In this document: positions 49,513 to 60,900 of the stretch, one piece after another
How the letters are laid out: each line of letters starts with the position of its first letter
How positions within the stretch are numbered: the stretch's first letter is position 1
NCBI GenBank assembly: GCA_003402285.1
Contig: QFXG01000024.1
Location: 124,001 to 188,000 of the forward strand
Length of the DNA stretch: 64,000 bases
Origin: Candidatus Nitrotoga sp. SPKER
Lineage (GTDB): Bacteria; Pseudomonadota; Gammaproteobacteria; Burkholderiales; Gallionellaceae
Direction: 5' to 3'
Program-made: the position numbers and the translations under genes
Notes under the pieces: generated by a model
Told to the model about the DNA's origin: nothing
What the model saw: the letters and a program-made list of their open reading frames with translations, nothing else
Databases searched by the model: none

Positions 49513-50139
49513 ATGAAGTTAAATCTACAAGACTTAGAAGAAATATCTACGTTCACTTTAAAGTACTACAACCAGCATGCCGAAGATTTTTTTGTAGGTA
49601 CACGTAATCATGACGTTAGTCAGAACATTATGTCGTTGCTGCGCTACATCGAGGTTGAGCCGCCTTTTAAAATATTGGATTTTGGCTGTGGGCCGGGGCG
49701 AGACCTTAAGATGTTTGTACAAATGGGGCACATTGCAACGGGTTTGGATGGTTGCAAGCGTTTCGTTGCAATGGCGCGCGATTATAGCTGCTGTGAAGTG
49801 TGGCAGCAGGATTTCCTCAAGCTTGATCTTCCGATTAAATATTTTGATGGGGTATTCGCTAATGCCTCACTTTTTCATGCGCCCAGCCAAATGTTGCCAC
49901 GCATATTACGTGAGTTGCATGCAACGTTGAAACCGGGCGCTGTTCTGTTTAGTTCCAATCCCCACGGGCATAATGAAGAAGGATGGAACCACGGGCGCTA
50001 CGGCGTATATTACGATTTTGATACTTGGCGGCATCTCATGTCAGATGCTAAATTTATTGAGCTTATTCACTATTACCGCCCAGAGAACCTGCCGCGAGAA
50101 CAGCAACCTTGGCTGGCAAGTGTTTGGCGGCGAACGTGA
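49513..50139 (+). CDS. Class I SAM-dependent methyltransferase
   Basis: FKILDFGCGPGRDLKMFVQMGH, FDGVFANASLFHAP. Confidence 0.88.
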   Translation: MKLNLQDLEEISTFTLKYYNQHAEDFFVGTRNHDVSQNIMSLLRYIEVEPPFKILDFGCGPGRDLKMFVQMGHIATGLDGCKRFVAMARDYSCCEVWQQDFLKLDLPIKYFDGVFANASLFHAPSQMLPRILRELHATLKPGAVLFSSNPHGHNEEGWNHGRYGVYYDFDTWRHLMSDAKFIELIHYYRPENLPREQQPWLASVWRRT

Positions 50140-50581
50140 AAACCTTATAAAAAATAATATTTTTTTGTTTTTATTACGCCATAATGAAAGAAATTGCTAA
50201 AATTAATAAAGCGTTAAACGAATTTATATTTGTGATCTTATTCGTTTGAATCTCTTCGAGTTTTATTCTGTGTCCTTTGGTAAGTAGGCTGGCAAACAGC
50301 CAGCAGCTGGTAGAGCGCAGTTAATAGCCCGTAGTTTGCTGCAGGGTCTTTATTGGCTTGTTAGTTAGTATTATTATCCTTCTAGTTGTTCTTATGAATT
50401 CAGTAACGAGAATAATTTTAGTATGAGTGGTGCCCTAAATAGCCTTAGGCTTGATAGCACGTTGTTGGCAGGTTGTAGGTTTACTGGTATTGAGTATCAG
50501 TGGCTGGCAATCAAGGAGGGCAGCTATTGCGAGCCTGACTGAATTTGCTCTGGACGATGTGCTCCCACAAGAGAGTTAAAG

Positions 50582-50710
50582 ATGAAAAATATGAATAGTA
50601 TATGGCGTAGCATCTGGGCTTTTATTGTGTTGATTCTTGTAATCGTCGCGATTATTGTGTTTATCTTTGTGCTCACCCTTATTGTTTTTCCGTCACATTG
50701 GCTTTCTTGA
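50582..50710 (+). CDS. Putative 42-aa single-TM membrane protein
   Basis: MKNMNSIWRSIWAFIVLILVIVAIIVFIFVLTLIVFPSHWLS; not in ORF track because of length. Confidence 0.4.
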   Translation: MKNMNSIWRSIWAFIVLILVIVAIIVFIFVLTLIVFPSHWLS

Positions 50711-50870
50711 TATATTTATTAAATTGTTGATGTGAGAAATCATCACTATTGAACCCAGCTATTACGAATCGCCGATATTGATACCGTGGCGTGCATTGAT
50801 GACTAGTCAGTTTGTACCGTAGCTTTTGATGGACAATGCCCCCACAAAATAGCGCAAAGTATATTCAATC

Positions 50871-53800
50871 TTAATTCAGCAATGGATTGCTATTGATAAA
50901 TATTGCAAATTTTTCAGCTGGCAGAGGACGACTATAGTAGTAACCTTGAATCTCATCGCAGCCTCGAGCACGCAAGAAATCCAGTTGTTCCAATGTTTCT
51001 ACGCCTTCCGCGATAACCTGTAATTTAAACTGGTGACCCAGACTAATGATGGAACGCACGATAGCTGCATCATTTTCATCAGTAGCGGCGTCACGTACGA
51101 AGGATTGATCCACTTTGAGTCGATCGAGAGGCATTTTCTTCAAATAACTAAGGCTAGAGTAACCAGTGCCGAAATCATCTATGGCCAATTGCACCCCCAG
51201 CTCATGCATTTGGGCCAGGAAAGCCATTGATGCTTGAGCCTCGTTCATCATGACGCCTTCGGTAATTTCCAACTCCAAATCTTTTGGGTGCAGTCCCGTT
51301 TCTTCTAATATAGCGATAATCATTTGCGCCAGTTGTGGCTGCCGTAGTTGACTGATAGATAAGTTTATAGATATCGGGAATATGGACATTCCTTGTCGTC
51401 TCCATTCAGCTAGTTGCGCGCAAGCTGTGCGCAGCACCCATTCACCTATAGGTATAATCTGCCCGGTCTCTTCGGCCACAGGAATAAATTCTGTTGGCGT
51501 AACAAAGCCTTTTTCGGGATGTTTCCAGCGTAGTAATGCCTCTGCACCGCATACTATTCCGCTGATCAAATTTGCCTGAGGTTGATAATGTAATATAAAT
51601 TCATTGCGTTCTAACGCCAAGCGCATATCATTTTCCATAGAAAATAGTTGATTGGCGCGGAAATTCATTTCCGGTGCAAAAAATAGAAAGTTGCTGCGGC
51701 CTTCAGCTTTGACACGATACATCGCTACGTCAGCATGCTTAATCAATGTATTGATTTCGTCTTCACTATCCGCATTATCAGGATAGATACTGATGCCGAT
51801 GCTGGCATGGGTGGCGATTTGTAAAGTACCGACATCACAAGGAATCGTCAGCGTTTGGAGTATTTTGCCAGCCACGCGCGCCGCACCTTTTGCATCTGTT
51901 TCACGCAGTAGTACGATAAATTCGTCGCCACTGATACGTGATACGGTATCTACCTCACGCACACATTCTCGTACGCGCAGTGCCACTACCTGCAATAATT
52001 TGTCGCCAACCGCATGTCCCATTGAATCGTTTACATATTTAAAGCGATCAAGATCGATGAATAGCAGTGCAAATTTTTGTTGGTCGCGATGTGATTCAGC
52101 AATTAATTGTCCAAGACGATCATGTAGCAAGGTACGGTTGGGTAGACCAGTCAACACATCGTAGTAGGCAAGAGATTGAATATGTTGTTCAGACTCTTTG
52201 CGTTTAGTGATGTCAACCCTGACCGATATATAACGAACAATTTGCCCGTTCGCACCTTTAAGTGGCACGATAGTGCTATCTACCCAATATAGTGTACCGT
52301 TTTTTGCGCGGTTACAAATTTCACCTCGCCAGATGTCACCGCTGGCGATAGTAGCCCACATTTCAACGAAAAAAGCGCTTGGGTGCGTCTCGGAATTAAT
52401 GATACGGTGGTCATGGCCGAGTATTTCCTCCCGACTGTAGCCGCTTACTTCACAAAATTTATCATTGGCCTGAATAATGCGCCCGGAAGGATCGGCAACA
52501 GAGACAAGAGCGTGCTGGTCAATTGCCTGGATGTAGCTGATTAATTCTGCGGAACTTCGCTCGGCATCTTCTTTGGCACCCAGCAGCAAATTTTCAGTTT
52601 TCTTGCGTGCTGTGATGTCGTGGATGAAAGCGCAAAATTCATATTTACCCTTTTGTTTGACCGGAGATATTGCTAATTCGATGGCGAATTGATGACCATC
52701 GCGATGTAAACCTGTTATCTCTATACGCTTATTCAGGGCTGCTCCCTTACCGAAAGCTAAAAAATGCTTCAAGCCCTGAATATGCGCATCACGATACTGC
52801 GGCGGGATGATTAGATCGTGTAACATGTGTCCGATAGTTTCTTCCCGGGTCCAGCCAAAAATCTTTTCTGCCTGCTCATTCCAGCCGGTGAGAATGCCAT
52901 TGGAGTTCATTAACACCACGGCGTCCGGAGCTGCATCAATAATGGTGCGCAATCGTGTATCGATCTCGACCAGTTCCATTTCCTCCAGTTTTTTGGTGGT
53001 CACATCCTGAACCACGCCCAGCATTTTTAGCGGAGAGCCATCTGTATCGCGTATCACCCCCCCGCGTTGATGTAACCAGCGTACCGTGCCATCTGGCCAG
53101 ATAACTCGGTGTTCTATGTTGTATTTAGTGTTTTCTTCAACACAGCTGTACATGGAATTAATCATATGCTGACGGTCATCAGGATGTATGCTGCTGAGGA
53201 AGTCTTCATCAGTACCATTCTGTTTTCCTGCGGGACAGGCCATAAGGACAGAAATGTGGTCACACCAATATAGTTTGCTCGTGCAAATATCCCAATCCCA
53301 AGTACCGATTTCGCCATACATCAAACTAAGGCGTAGGCGTTCTTCGCTCTCGATTAATCGTTCATTAACTTTCCGTGTAGTTCGAAGAGCGCGTTCCCGA
53401 CCCTGCACCAGCAATCCTGTGAGTAGTCCCAGCAATATACTTACAGCTAAGCCAACTACAACAATGGATTGAGCCTTTTCTTTAACTAACTGTGCTTCAA
53501 AGCTGGGGAGGGAGCTAATAGCCATTGTCCAGGTGTGCCCCGCAATTTCAAGGCGCTTTGAAGCATGAAAGAGTGAATCTCTTTTGATCTCGTTTCTATT
53601 AGTGTTGTCAGTTGTATGCATTAGCGTTTTACTCGACATTTCCGCGCCATCGTAGATTTTCATGTCGATATCAGAAATGCTTGTACCGAGAATGCCACGC
53701 ATAAGATCATTCATCCGAAATAAAGCAAAGGCCCATCCCACAAGATTGGCGCGACGTTCAGCCAAGGTTGCATAGGGTGTCCCGTTTTTATAAATAGGCA

Positions 53801-54446
53801 GATACATCAGAAAACCAGCCTGCGCATTTGCGCTATTTTCCTGTATCAATTTCGTCTTGCCGGTGATAATGGCTTTATTGGTGTCACGCGCTTGTTCCAT
53901 TGCGGAACGTCGCACCGAATCGGAGTACATGTCGTAACCAAAAGTACGTCGATTACCCTCTGATGATGGCTCGATGTAGGCGATTGAGGTGGTTATGTCT
54001 TGCTGCCCATTTAAAAGTATGGGGTTTGCGGGGGAGTTTTTTTTTGAGGAGGCAGTGTGTTTATCTTGTTTGGTTGTAGGGAGGATCAGTGAAAATCCGA
54101 CACCTTGTATACCTGGAAGGTTCTCCACAATATGTTGAGCAATGATATAGGCATGGAATTCGTCGCGCTCTACGCTGATGGAAGCCGCGAATAAACCTTG
54201 TGTACCCCGCAACGCTTGTTCGTAAGATTGCATGCGTTGTTCAATGCGGTTGTTGACATCGAGTAAACGGAAATTGAAATTATATTGCAATTCCCTTACC
54301 GCTTCGTACTGTGCATTCTTCCAGAGTTGATGGGTGACAGCTAAAGAAACAATTACTACCAACCAGGGTAACAGCCGGATAGCAGGAGACCATGATAATA
54401 ACTGCTGAATAGGATTAATGCGTGATGCAGTTAATGGCTTCACCAC
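50871..54446 (-). CDS. CHASE-PAS-GGDEF-EAL bifunctional-type c-di-GMP protein
   Basis: CHASE-type N-terminus, several PAS domains, RISGDEFIVLL, CGAEALLRWKHPEKG, IDDFGTGYSSLSYLK. Confidence 0.92.
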   Translation of the reverse strand: MVKPLTASRINPIQQLLSWSPAIRLLPWLVVIVSLAVTHQLWKNAQYEAVRELQYNFNFRLLDVNNRIEQRMQSYEQALRGTQGLFAASISVERDEFHAYIIAQHIVENLPGIQGVGFSLILPTTKQDKHTASSKKNSPANPILLNGQQDITTSIAYIEPSSEGNRRTFGYDMYSDSVRRSAMEQARDTNKAIITGKTKLIQENSANAQAGFLMYLPIYKNGTPYATLAERRANLVGWAFALFRMNDLMRGILGTSISDIDMKIYDGAEMSSKTLMHTTDNTNRNEIKRDSLFHASKRLEIAGHTWTMAISSLPSFEAQLVKEKAQSIVVVGLAVSILLGLLTGLLVQGRERALRTTRKVNERLIESEERLRLSLMYGEIGTWDWDICTSKLYWCDHISVLMACPAGKQNGTDEDFLSSIHPDDRQHMINSMYSCVEENTKYNIEHRVIWPDGTVRWLHQRGGVIRDTDGSPLKMLGVVQDVTTKKLEEMELVEIDTRLRTIIDAAPDAVVLMNSNGILTGWNEQAEKIFGWTREETIGHMLHDLIIPPQYRDAHIQGLKHFLAFGKGAALNKRIEITGLHRDGHQFAIELAISPVKQKGKYEFCAFIHDITARKKTENLLLGAKEDAERSSAELISYIQAIDQHALVSVADPSGRIIQANDKFCEVSGYSREEILGHDHRIINSETHPSAFFVEMWATIASGDIWRGEICNRAKNGTLYWVDSTIVPLKGANGQIVRYISVRVDITKRKESEQHIQSLAYYDVLTGLPNRTLLHDRLGQLIAESHRDQQKFALLFIDLDRFKYVNDSMGHAVGDKLLQVVALRVRECVREVDTVSRISGDEFIVLLRETDAKGAARVAGKILQTLTIPCDVGTLQIATHASIGISIYPDNADSEDEINTLIKHADVAMYRVKAEGRSNFLFFAPEMNFRANQLFSMENDMRLALERNEFILHYQPQANLISGIVCGAEALLRWKHPEKGFVTPTEFIPVAEETGQIIPIGEWVLRTACAQLAEWRRQGMSIFPISINLSISQLRQPQLAQMIIAILEETGLHPKDLELEITEGVMMNEAQASMAFLAQMHELGVQLAIDDFGTGYSSLSYLKKMPLDRLKVDQSFVRDAATDENDAAIVRSIISLGHQFKLQVIAEGVETLEQLDFLRARGCDEIQGYYYSRPLPAEKFAIFINSNPLLN

Positions 54447-54667
54447 GTTAATAATTTAGCATCATATTTTGTATGCAAACTCCATAATTGTAGTGTGGCT
54501 GAACGCTGAGCATAGCTACTTTCCGTGATTTTTAAAAAATTGTTTTTTTGTATCTTATCAAGAGATACCTTACGACAATCTGTAGAAATACTTTAAGGCA
54601 TGCCATGATTTCCTCAGTGCATATGTAACCTGGTTTTGTGTACCATGGATTATGGGACGCAATGTAA

Positions 54668-54783
54668 TTTAGGGTATCTCTAAAATCCAGGTTCTATTTT
54701 CTTTGCTGTATTGTGTTGTTTACAATATTGACTATGTCAGAAGAGCTTTGCAAAGCTTCGCGTTATTTTAGAGAGACCTAAAA
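54668..54783. mobile_element. MITE-like element with terminal inverted repeats
   Basis: GGTATCTCTAAAAT (54673-54686) vs revcomp of ATTTTAGAGAGACC (54765-54778), 13/14 matches, plus TTTAGG extension outside. Confidence 0.45.
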
Positions 54784-54816
54784 TAAATATCCCGGTAAAC
54801 CGGGATATTTATTTTA
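54779..54816. terminator. 18-bp stem hairpin at the 3' end of pntB
   Basis: TAAAATAAATATCCCGGT-AA-ACCGGGATATTTATTTTA. Confidence 0.85.
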
Positions 54817-54837
54817 ATAATGAAATTAAGGATTAAT

Positions 54838-56217
54838 TTAGTGCTGTAACGCTTTAATTATATCCTCGACTACTTTTTTGGCATCGCCAAATACCATCAT
54901 GGTTTTGTCTAAATAGAACAAATCATTGTCTAGTCCAGCATAGCCGACAGCCATACTGCGTTTGACTACCATAATAGTGCGCGCCTTGTGCGCATCAATG
55001 ATCGGCATGCCATAAATAGGACAGTTTGGGTCGGTCTTGGCCGCAGGATTCACCACGTCGTTGGCACCGATGACCAGTACCACATCAGTATCGGCAAATT
55101 CGTTATTGATCTCGTCCATTTCAAATACTTGATCGTAAGGTACCTCAGCCTCAGCCAGCAATACGTTCATGTGACCCGGCATACGCCCGGCTACAGGGTG
55201 GATGGCATAACGTACTTTGACGCCATTCTTGATCAAATGGTCAGCCATTTCGTTGATGGCATGTTGTGCCCGTGCCACCGCCAAGCCATAGCCGGGCACG
55301 ATGATGACGCTATCCGCATTGCCCATCAGGAACGCAGCGTCATCCGCACTACCACTACGTACTGGCCGCTGCTCGACCTCTCCTGCCCCTATGGCACCCT
55401 CACCACCACCAAAGCCACCAAGAATGACATTGAAGAAGGAGCGGTTCATTGCTTTACACATAATGTAAGAAAGAATCGCACCAGAGCTGCCGACTAACGA
55501 GCCGGCAATAATCAGCATATTATTATTCAGAGTAAAGCCAATGCCCGCTGCCGCCCACCCGGAATAAGAGTTAAGCATGGATACCACGACGGGCATGTCC
55601 GCTCCGCCAATCGGCATAATCAGCAATACGCCCAGCAATAACGCCAAAGCAATCATGATCAGGAATGGCGTCCAACTTTGCGTAAAAATGAACATGATGC
55701 CGAAGGCGATCATCACAACACCTAGAAACAGGTTGAACCAGTGCTGCCCAGCAAAATGCAGTGGCTTGCTGCCGAGTTTACCGGATAGTTTTCCGAATGC
55801 GATGATGGAACCGGTGAATGTAATCGCACCCACAAACGTGCCGATGAATAATTCAATCAGGTTGCTGGCATGCAAAGGTGAGATGCCGTAAGCGACTGGA
55901 TTATAAAACGCAGACATGGCGACCAGCACCGCCGCCAGACCGACAAGCGAGTGCATTGCCGCTACCAACTCCGGCATGGCAGTCATTTGAATGCGCCGGG
56001 CGACCACCGCACCTATTGCCCCGCCCACGAGGATGGCAAATGCAATATAAATCAGGTTCTGAGTGATAGTCAGTGTGGTGAGTACCGCAATGGTCATGCC
56101 TATCATGCCAAACATATTTCCGCGCCGTGCGGAAATGGGGGAACTCAAACCTTTCAGCGCCAGAATAAACAGAACTGCGGCGATTAAATAGGCTAATGCA
56201 ACAAAATTTGCCGACAT
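54838..56217 (-). CDS. pntB: NAD(P) transhydrogenase subunit beta
   Basis: PIGGADMPVVVSMLNSYSGWAAAGIGF, VIIVPGYGLAVARAQH. Confidence 0.96.
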   Translation of the reverse strand: MSANFVALAYLIAAVLFILALKGLSSPISARRGNMFGMIGMTIAVLTTLTITQNLIYIAFAILVGGAIGAVVARRIQMTAMPELVAAMHSLVGLAAVLVAMSAFYNPVAYGISPLHASNLIELFIGTFVGAITFTGSIIAFGKLSGKLGSKPLHFAGQHWFNLFLGVVMIAFGIMFIFTQSWTPFLIMIALALLLGVLLIMPIGGADMPVVVSMLNSYSGWAAAGIGFTLNNNMLIIAGSLVGSSGAILSYIMCKAMNRSFFNVILGGFGGGEGAIGAGEVEQRPVRSGSADDAAFLMGNADSVIIVPGYGLAVARAQHAINEMADHLIKNGVKVRYAIHPVAGRMPGHMNVLLAEAEVPYDQVFEMDEINNEFADTDVVLVIGANDVVNPAAKTDPNCPIYGMPIIDAHKARTIMVVKRSMAVGYAGLDNDLFYLDKTMMVFGDAKKVVEDIIKALQH

Positions 56218-56365
56218 AAATTTTCCTTGATAATTTTTGTAACTGCTTTACCTCGCAAACCAGGTGAAGCATAGTGATGCTCAACAAAAAGCAGGGAGCC
56301 ATTTTAATGAATAGCTGATATCGCTCCGCTGTACCTTTTTGCCTCTGAGCATCGATGTTCTGGGC

Positions 56366-56662
56366 TTATTTACTTTTCTTTTTGAACATACTCAGCATGC
56401 GCTGTGTTACCAGGAAACCACCGAATACATTAATTGCCGCCAGTATAACTGCGACTAATCCCATGACCGTGCCAGCGTCTAGTTGCTCAGGTCCTGCCGC
56501 CAGCATGGCGCCGACGATGATAATGCCGCTAATTGCGTTGGTCACTGCCATGAGCGGTGTATGTAGCGCGGGCGTGACATTCCATACTACGTGATAGCCG
56601 ACTACTACGGCTAGTACGAATACGGTCAGATTGATAATGACAGGATCAATTGCACTACTCAT
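56366..56662 (-). CDS. pntAb: Proton-translocating transhydrogenase subunit (PntA C-terminal / alpha-2)
   Basis: [33 protein letters not shown]. Confidence 0.94.
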   Translation of the reverse strand: MSSAIDPVIINLTVFVLAVVVGYHVVWNVTPALHTPLMAVTNAISGIIIVGAMLAAGPEQLDAGTVMGLVAVILAAINVFGGFLVTQRMLSMFKKKSK

Positions 56663-56736
56663 TTCAAACTCCTAAGTTGAGATTGTAAACCTTCATCTTT
56701 TTCAGCTCATTTTATTGAGGTAGAGGGTTAAGGTAT

Positions 56737-57861
56737 TTATTTAATAACCACTTCGCCGTCGATACACAACAGCGATCCGGAAATAATGTCGTCAGTGCGA
56801 TTGATGTTCATTTTTCCGCCATTCTTTGGATCGCACAGTAAATTGAGGAAGTTCAATAAATTGCGTGCATATAAAGCGCTGGCATCCGCAGCAACCAAGG
56901 CAGGGAGGTTGTCTTCACCCACCAACGTGATGCCATGCTTAACCACCGTTTTACCTAATTCGGACAATGGGCAATTGCCGCCTGCTTCAACAGCCATATC
57001 TACGATCACGGAACCTGACTTCATGGATTTGACCATGTCTTCAGTTACCAGTATTGGTGCGGTTCTACCGGGGATCAGTGCAGTAGTAATGACAATATCT
57101 GCTTGTGCAACACGTTTGGCAACTTCCACTTTTTGACGTTCCATCCAACTGGCGGGCATGGAGCGGGCATAGCCGCCAACGCCTTGGGCAATCTCTCGCT
57201 CCTCGTCTGTTTCATAAGATACGTCAATGAACTTGGCCCCTAAAGACTCCACTTGTTCTTTTACGGCAGGACGCACATCAGAGGCCTCAATTATCGCCCC
57301 CATGCGTTTGGCAGTTGCAATAGCTTGTAACCCAGCTACACCTACACCTAATATCACCACCCGTGCCGCCTTTACCGTTCCGGCAGCTGTCATTAGCATC
57401 GGCATAAATCGTTTATATAAATTAGCTGCCACCAGCACCGCCTTATATCCGGCAATATTAGCTTGCGAGGATAGTACATCCATAGCCTGCGCGCGTGATG
57501 TGCGCGGCAGTTTTTCCATGGCAAAAGCGGTAATGCCCTGCTTGGCGTAGGCTGCAACCAAATCCGCCTGAGAAGGTGAAAGTAAGCCGATCAGCACCGT
57601 TTTGGCGCTTAGCTTCGCTAACTCCTCTTCAGTCGGGGCTTTTACTTTAAGTATGATCTCCGCTTGAGCATAAACTTCTGTGGTGCTGACTAAGGTGGCA
57701 CCTGCTGCCTGGTAGGCTGCGTCCGAAATACTTGCTCCTGCTCCGGCACCCTGTTGCACCATGACTGTATGGCCGGCGGCCAGCATTTTTTTGACCGTTT
57801 CGGGTGTTGCCGCGACACGTGTTTCACCTGCGTGCGTTTCCGTAGGAATGCCTATACGCAT
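56737..57861 (-). CDS. pntAa: NAD(P) transhydrogenase subunit alpha part 1
   Basis: MRIGIPTETHAGETRVAATPETV, VVILGVGVAGLQAIATAKRMGA. Confidence 0.95.
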   Translation of the reverse strand: MRIGIPTETHAGETRVAATPETVKKMLAAGHTVMVQQGAGAGASISDAAYQAAGATLVSTTEVYAQAEIILKVKAPTEEELAKLSAKTVLIGLLSPSQADLVAAYAKQGITAFAMEKLPRTSRAQAMDVLSSQANIAGYKAVLVAANLYKRFMPMLMTAAGTVKAARVVILGVGVAGLQAIATAKRMGAIIEASDVRPAVKEQVESLGAKFIDVSYETDEEREIAQGVGGYARSMPASWMERQKVEVAKRVAQADIVITTALIPGRTAPILVTEDMVKSMKSGSVIVDMAVEAGGNCPLSELGKTVVKHGITLVGEDNLPALVAADASALYARNLLNFLNLLCDPKNGGKMNINRTDDIISGSLLCIDGEVVIK

Positions 57862-57884
57862 GAAACATCTCCTTTTTTAAAAAG

Positions 57885-57901
57885 GCCCGGATATACCGGG
57901 C
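57885..57901 (-). terminator. Terminator-like hairpin between the FAD oxidoreductase and pntAa
   Basis: Minus strand GCCCGG-TATAT-CCGGGC followed by CTTTTT. Confidence 0.7.
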
Positions 57902-57931
57902 ACATGAACCCATAATTAAATAATTTTAGCA

Positions 57932-60900
57932 TCAAGATGTGCCTGCCAATACGTCATCTTGTTTTAGGCAATGTGCTATCCATTGTGCGGTAAGTTTTTC
58001 CTGCACGGTATTTTGCTTGAGCCGTGCATTCAACCCAGGGAAATTTACGCAGTCTAGTCGCTGATCCTGGTTAAAACAGGAGAATACATAAGTCTTCTCC
58101 CCGGTCGAAATATCGAAGTGTTCTTGAATGCATTGGCCGCAAATCTCTTTCATCATGCATTGCATGGGTGAATTGATGGAACCAAAGGCGTGGTGATCTG
58201 GTTTCATATAAGGTTTCAGTTCGTTATGACGTGCTGCCGCAACGGCGGCCATCATTCTGTCTGAACCAATCGCAATGATGCGATCGACCTGATTCACTGC
58301 GATGTCCGGCTGCCCTAATTCGCCGCTGGCATAGGCTTTGATGGCCTGCACGATATTACCTACATAAGTTCGATCTTGGGGGCGATTCGGTACAAATCCG
58401 GGTGTTTCATCGCTGCACCAAATCACCACATCAGCGGCCATTTCGATATCGTCTACCTTGTAGCGGTCTATCATTTTTTTGTAGCCGGCAAAGTAGAGAA
58501 CTTTAGAGCCAGCGTTACGGAATGCCTTGCCGATGGAAAATAATACGGCGTTACCCAAGCCTCCACCAGCCAGCAACACTGTTTCCCCCGGAGCAATCTC
58601 AGTGGGTGTACCCGTTGGTCCCATCAGCACTATTGGTTCACCGGGCTTCAGCTTGGTACATAACTGCGACGAGCCGCCCATTTCCAGCACAATCGTAGAG
58701 AGCAAACCTTGTTCGGCATCAACCCAGGCACCGGTCAGGGCTAAACCTTCCATGACCATGCGCGTAGCATCGATTTTTGCAGCATGAGTTTCGTAATTCT
58801 GCAGGCGATAAAATTGTCCCGGTTGAAAGCTGCGCGCCGCGGCAGGAGCTTTGACGATCACTTCGACAATATTGGGGGTAAGACGAACCACTTGATGTAT
58901 GGTGGCGCGCAGATCGTTGCCCAGGCGTGCAAGAAATTCCTGATTATTTTCTTTAGCTGCAGCGGCAACCTGTGACAGTACCTTGCTTAACACCGGATAA
59001 CCCTGCTTCGCACTGCCCATGGCCTTGACTACGTTACCGGAATATGAAGGGTGCAGGTCACCGAAAAAGCTGACGAAACGACCATCATGGTATTTGTACT
59101 GAAGTACGTGCGCCTTGGCTGGCTTGGCATTGCTACGCTCTGGCCGGACTGGTTCGCCCTGTTCGTCACAGGCCTGGAAGTAACGTCCATCAAGCTTGAA
59201 CTGTTCTGGAAATTCGCGTGCCAGCACTGTGTTCGGCTGGGTGCCCGCAGCCACAAAAATGGTATGCGCTGGCAGATGTATTTGTCCGGCTTTCTGCCAG
59301 GCGCCATCGGCATCTAATACCTGGTTCATCACTACCATGGCAGTTGCATCACCATTCGCATCTACCTCTACACGCACCGGAGTTAACCCTTCGGCAAAAT
59401 AAATTCCTTCCTCCAGAGCCTTTTCCACTTCCTCATGATTCAGGGTATATGAAGGGCTGTCGATTAGGCGCTTGCGATAGGCCAAAGTGACGCCCCCCCA
59501 TGATTTGATAAGCTGAAGGATATTAGGGTGACGTCCTTCGGTCGAGGCTAGGGCTCGTTCCGCGCGGATAGCCCGAGCATGGCTCAAAAATTCGTCGCCT
59601 ATAATTGTTTCAGAAGCCGACCACATACTGCGCAATGCTGCCTCACCTTTTTCTGCTGCCAGCATTTCATAGCGGCAAAGAAATTTCTCAACTTGCACCG
59701 GGTAATAGGCAAGTGATTCCGTGGCAGTATCAATTGCGGTCAAACCCCCACCGATTACCACAACCGGTAAGCGAACTTGCATGTTGGCGATGGAGTCAGG
59801 CTTGGCGGCTCCCGTCAATTGTAACGCCATAAGAAAATCCGACGCAGTGCGAACCCCGCATGCCATACCGTTTGGTATATCGAGTAATGTCGGACGACCA
59901 GCACCAGCAGCCAGTGCAATATGATCGAAGCCCAGCTCAAAAGCACTTTCAGCAGTAATGGTTCCGCCAAAACGCACACCGCCGAACAGAGCGAATTGTG
60001 CCCGTCGCTCCAGCAGCAGGCGAATGATTTTAAGGAAATTCTTATCCCATCGAACTGTAATACCGTATTCGGCCACCCCGCCGAAACCGGCCATAACCCG
60101 ATTATCCAGCGGCTCCGTCAATATGCTTGCGTCGTATATCGGGCTAAATTTCACTCGATTGCCGTTTGCATCCATGCCAGATAAATCACCCGGTAATGGT
60201 TCGATTTTCAATCCATCGACACCGACAACGGCATGGCCGTCATTCATCAAATGATGTGCCAACGTAAAACCGGCTGGACCCATACCGACTACAAGTACAC
60301 GCTTACCGGTAGCAGCATGCGGATAGGGGCGACGAATATTGAGGGGATTCCACCGGGTGAGCAGACTATAAATCTCAAACCCCCACGGCAGCTCAAGAAC
60401 ATCCTTCAATGACCGGGTTTCAGCCTGTGGAATGTTTACTGATTCCTGCTTTTGATAAATGCAAGATTTCATGCAGTCATTACAAATACGATGCCCCGTT
60501 GCAGCACACATTGGATTATCTACCGCGATGATAGCCAACGCACTCAATGCAAAACCGGACGATTTAACTTTATGAAACTCTGAAATTTTTTCATCCACAG
60601 GGCAACCCGCCAGCGGAATGCCGAAAACGCTTTTTTTAAATGGTGGTGGTGAACCATCAGCTCCGGCTTTTTCTCGCATACCGATCGAGCATGAATCCTT
60701 GCCTTGTTCATGGCACCAAATACAGTAATTCGCTTCACCTAAGGCACCTGCCAAGTCTGTACCTTTATCTGTCAGCGCAAAACCTTCGCGATGGCGGAGA
60801 TGACTATCTGCGAGACGATGCGCAGTATAGGCAACATTTTCGACAGGAATGATAGGCACCAAGCGTTGGAAATCGAGCTTGGCAGGAACTCTGAACAATA

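Noticed and set aside
54988-55497. 169-aa plus-strand ORF
   Set aside because: Antisense to pntB
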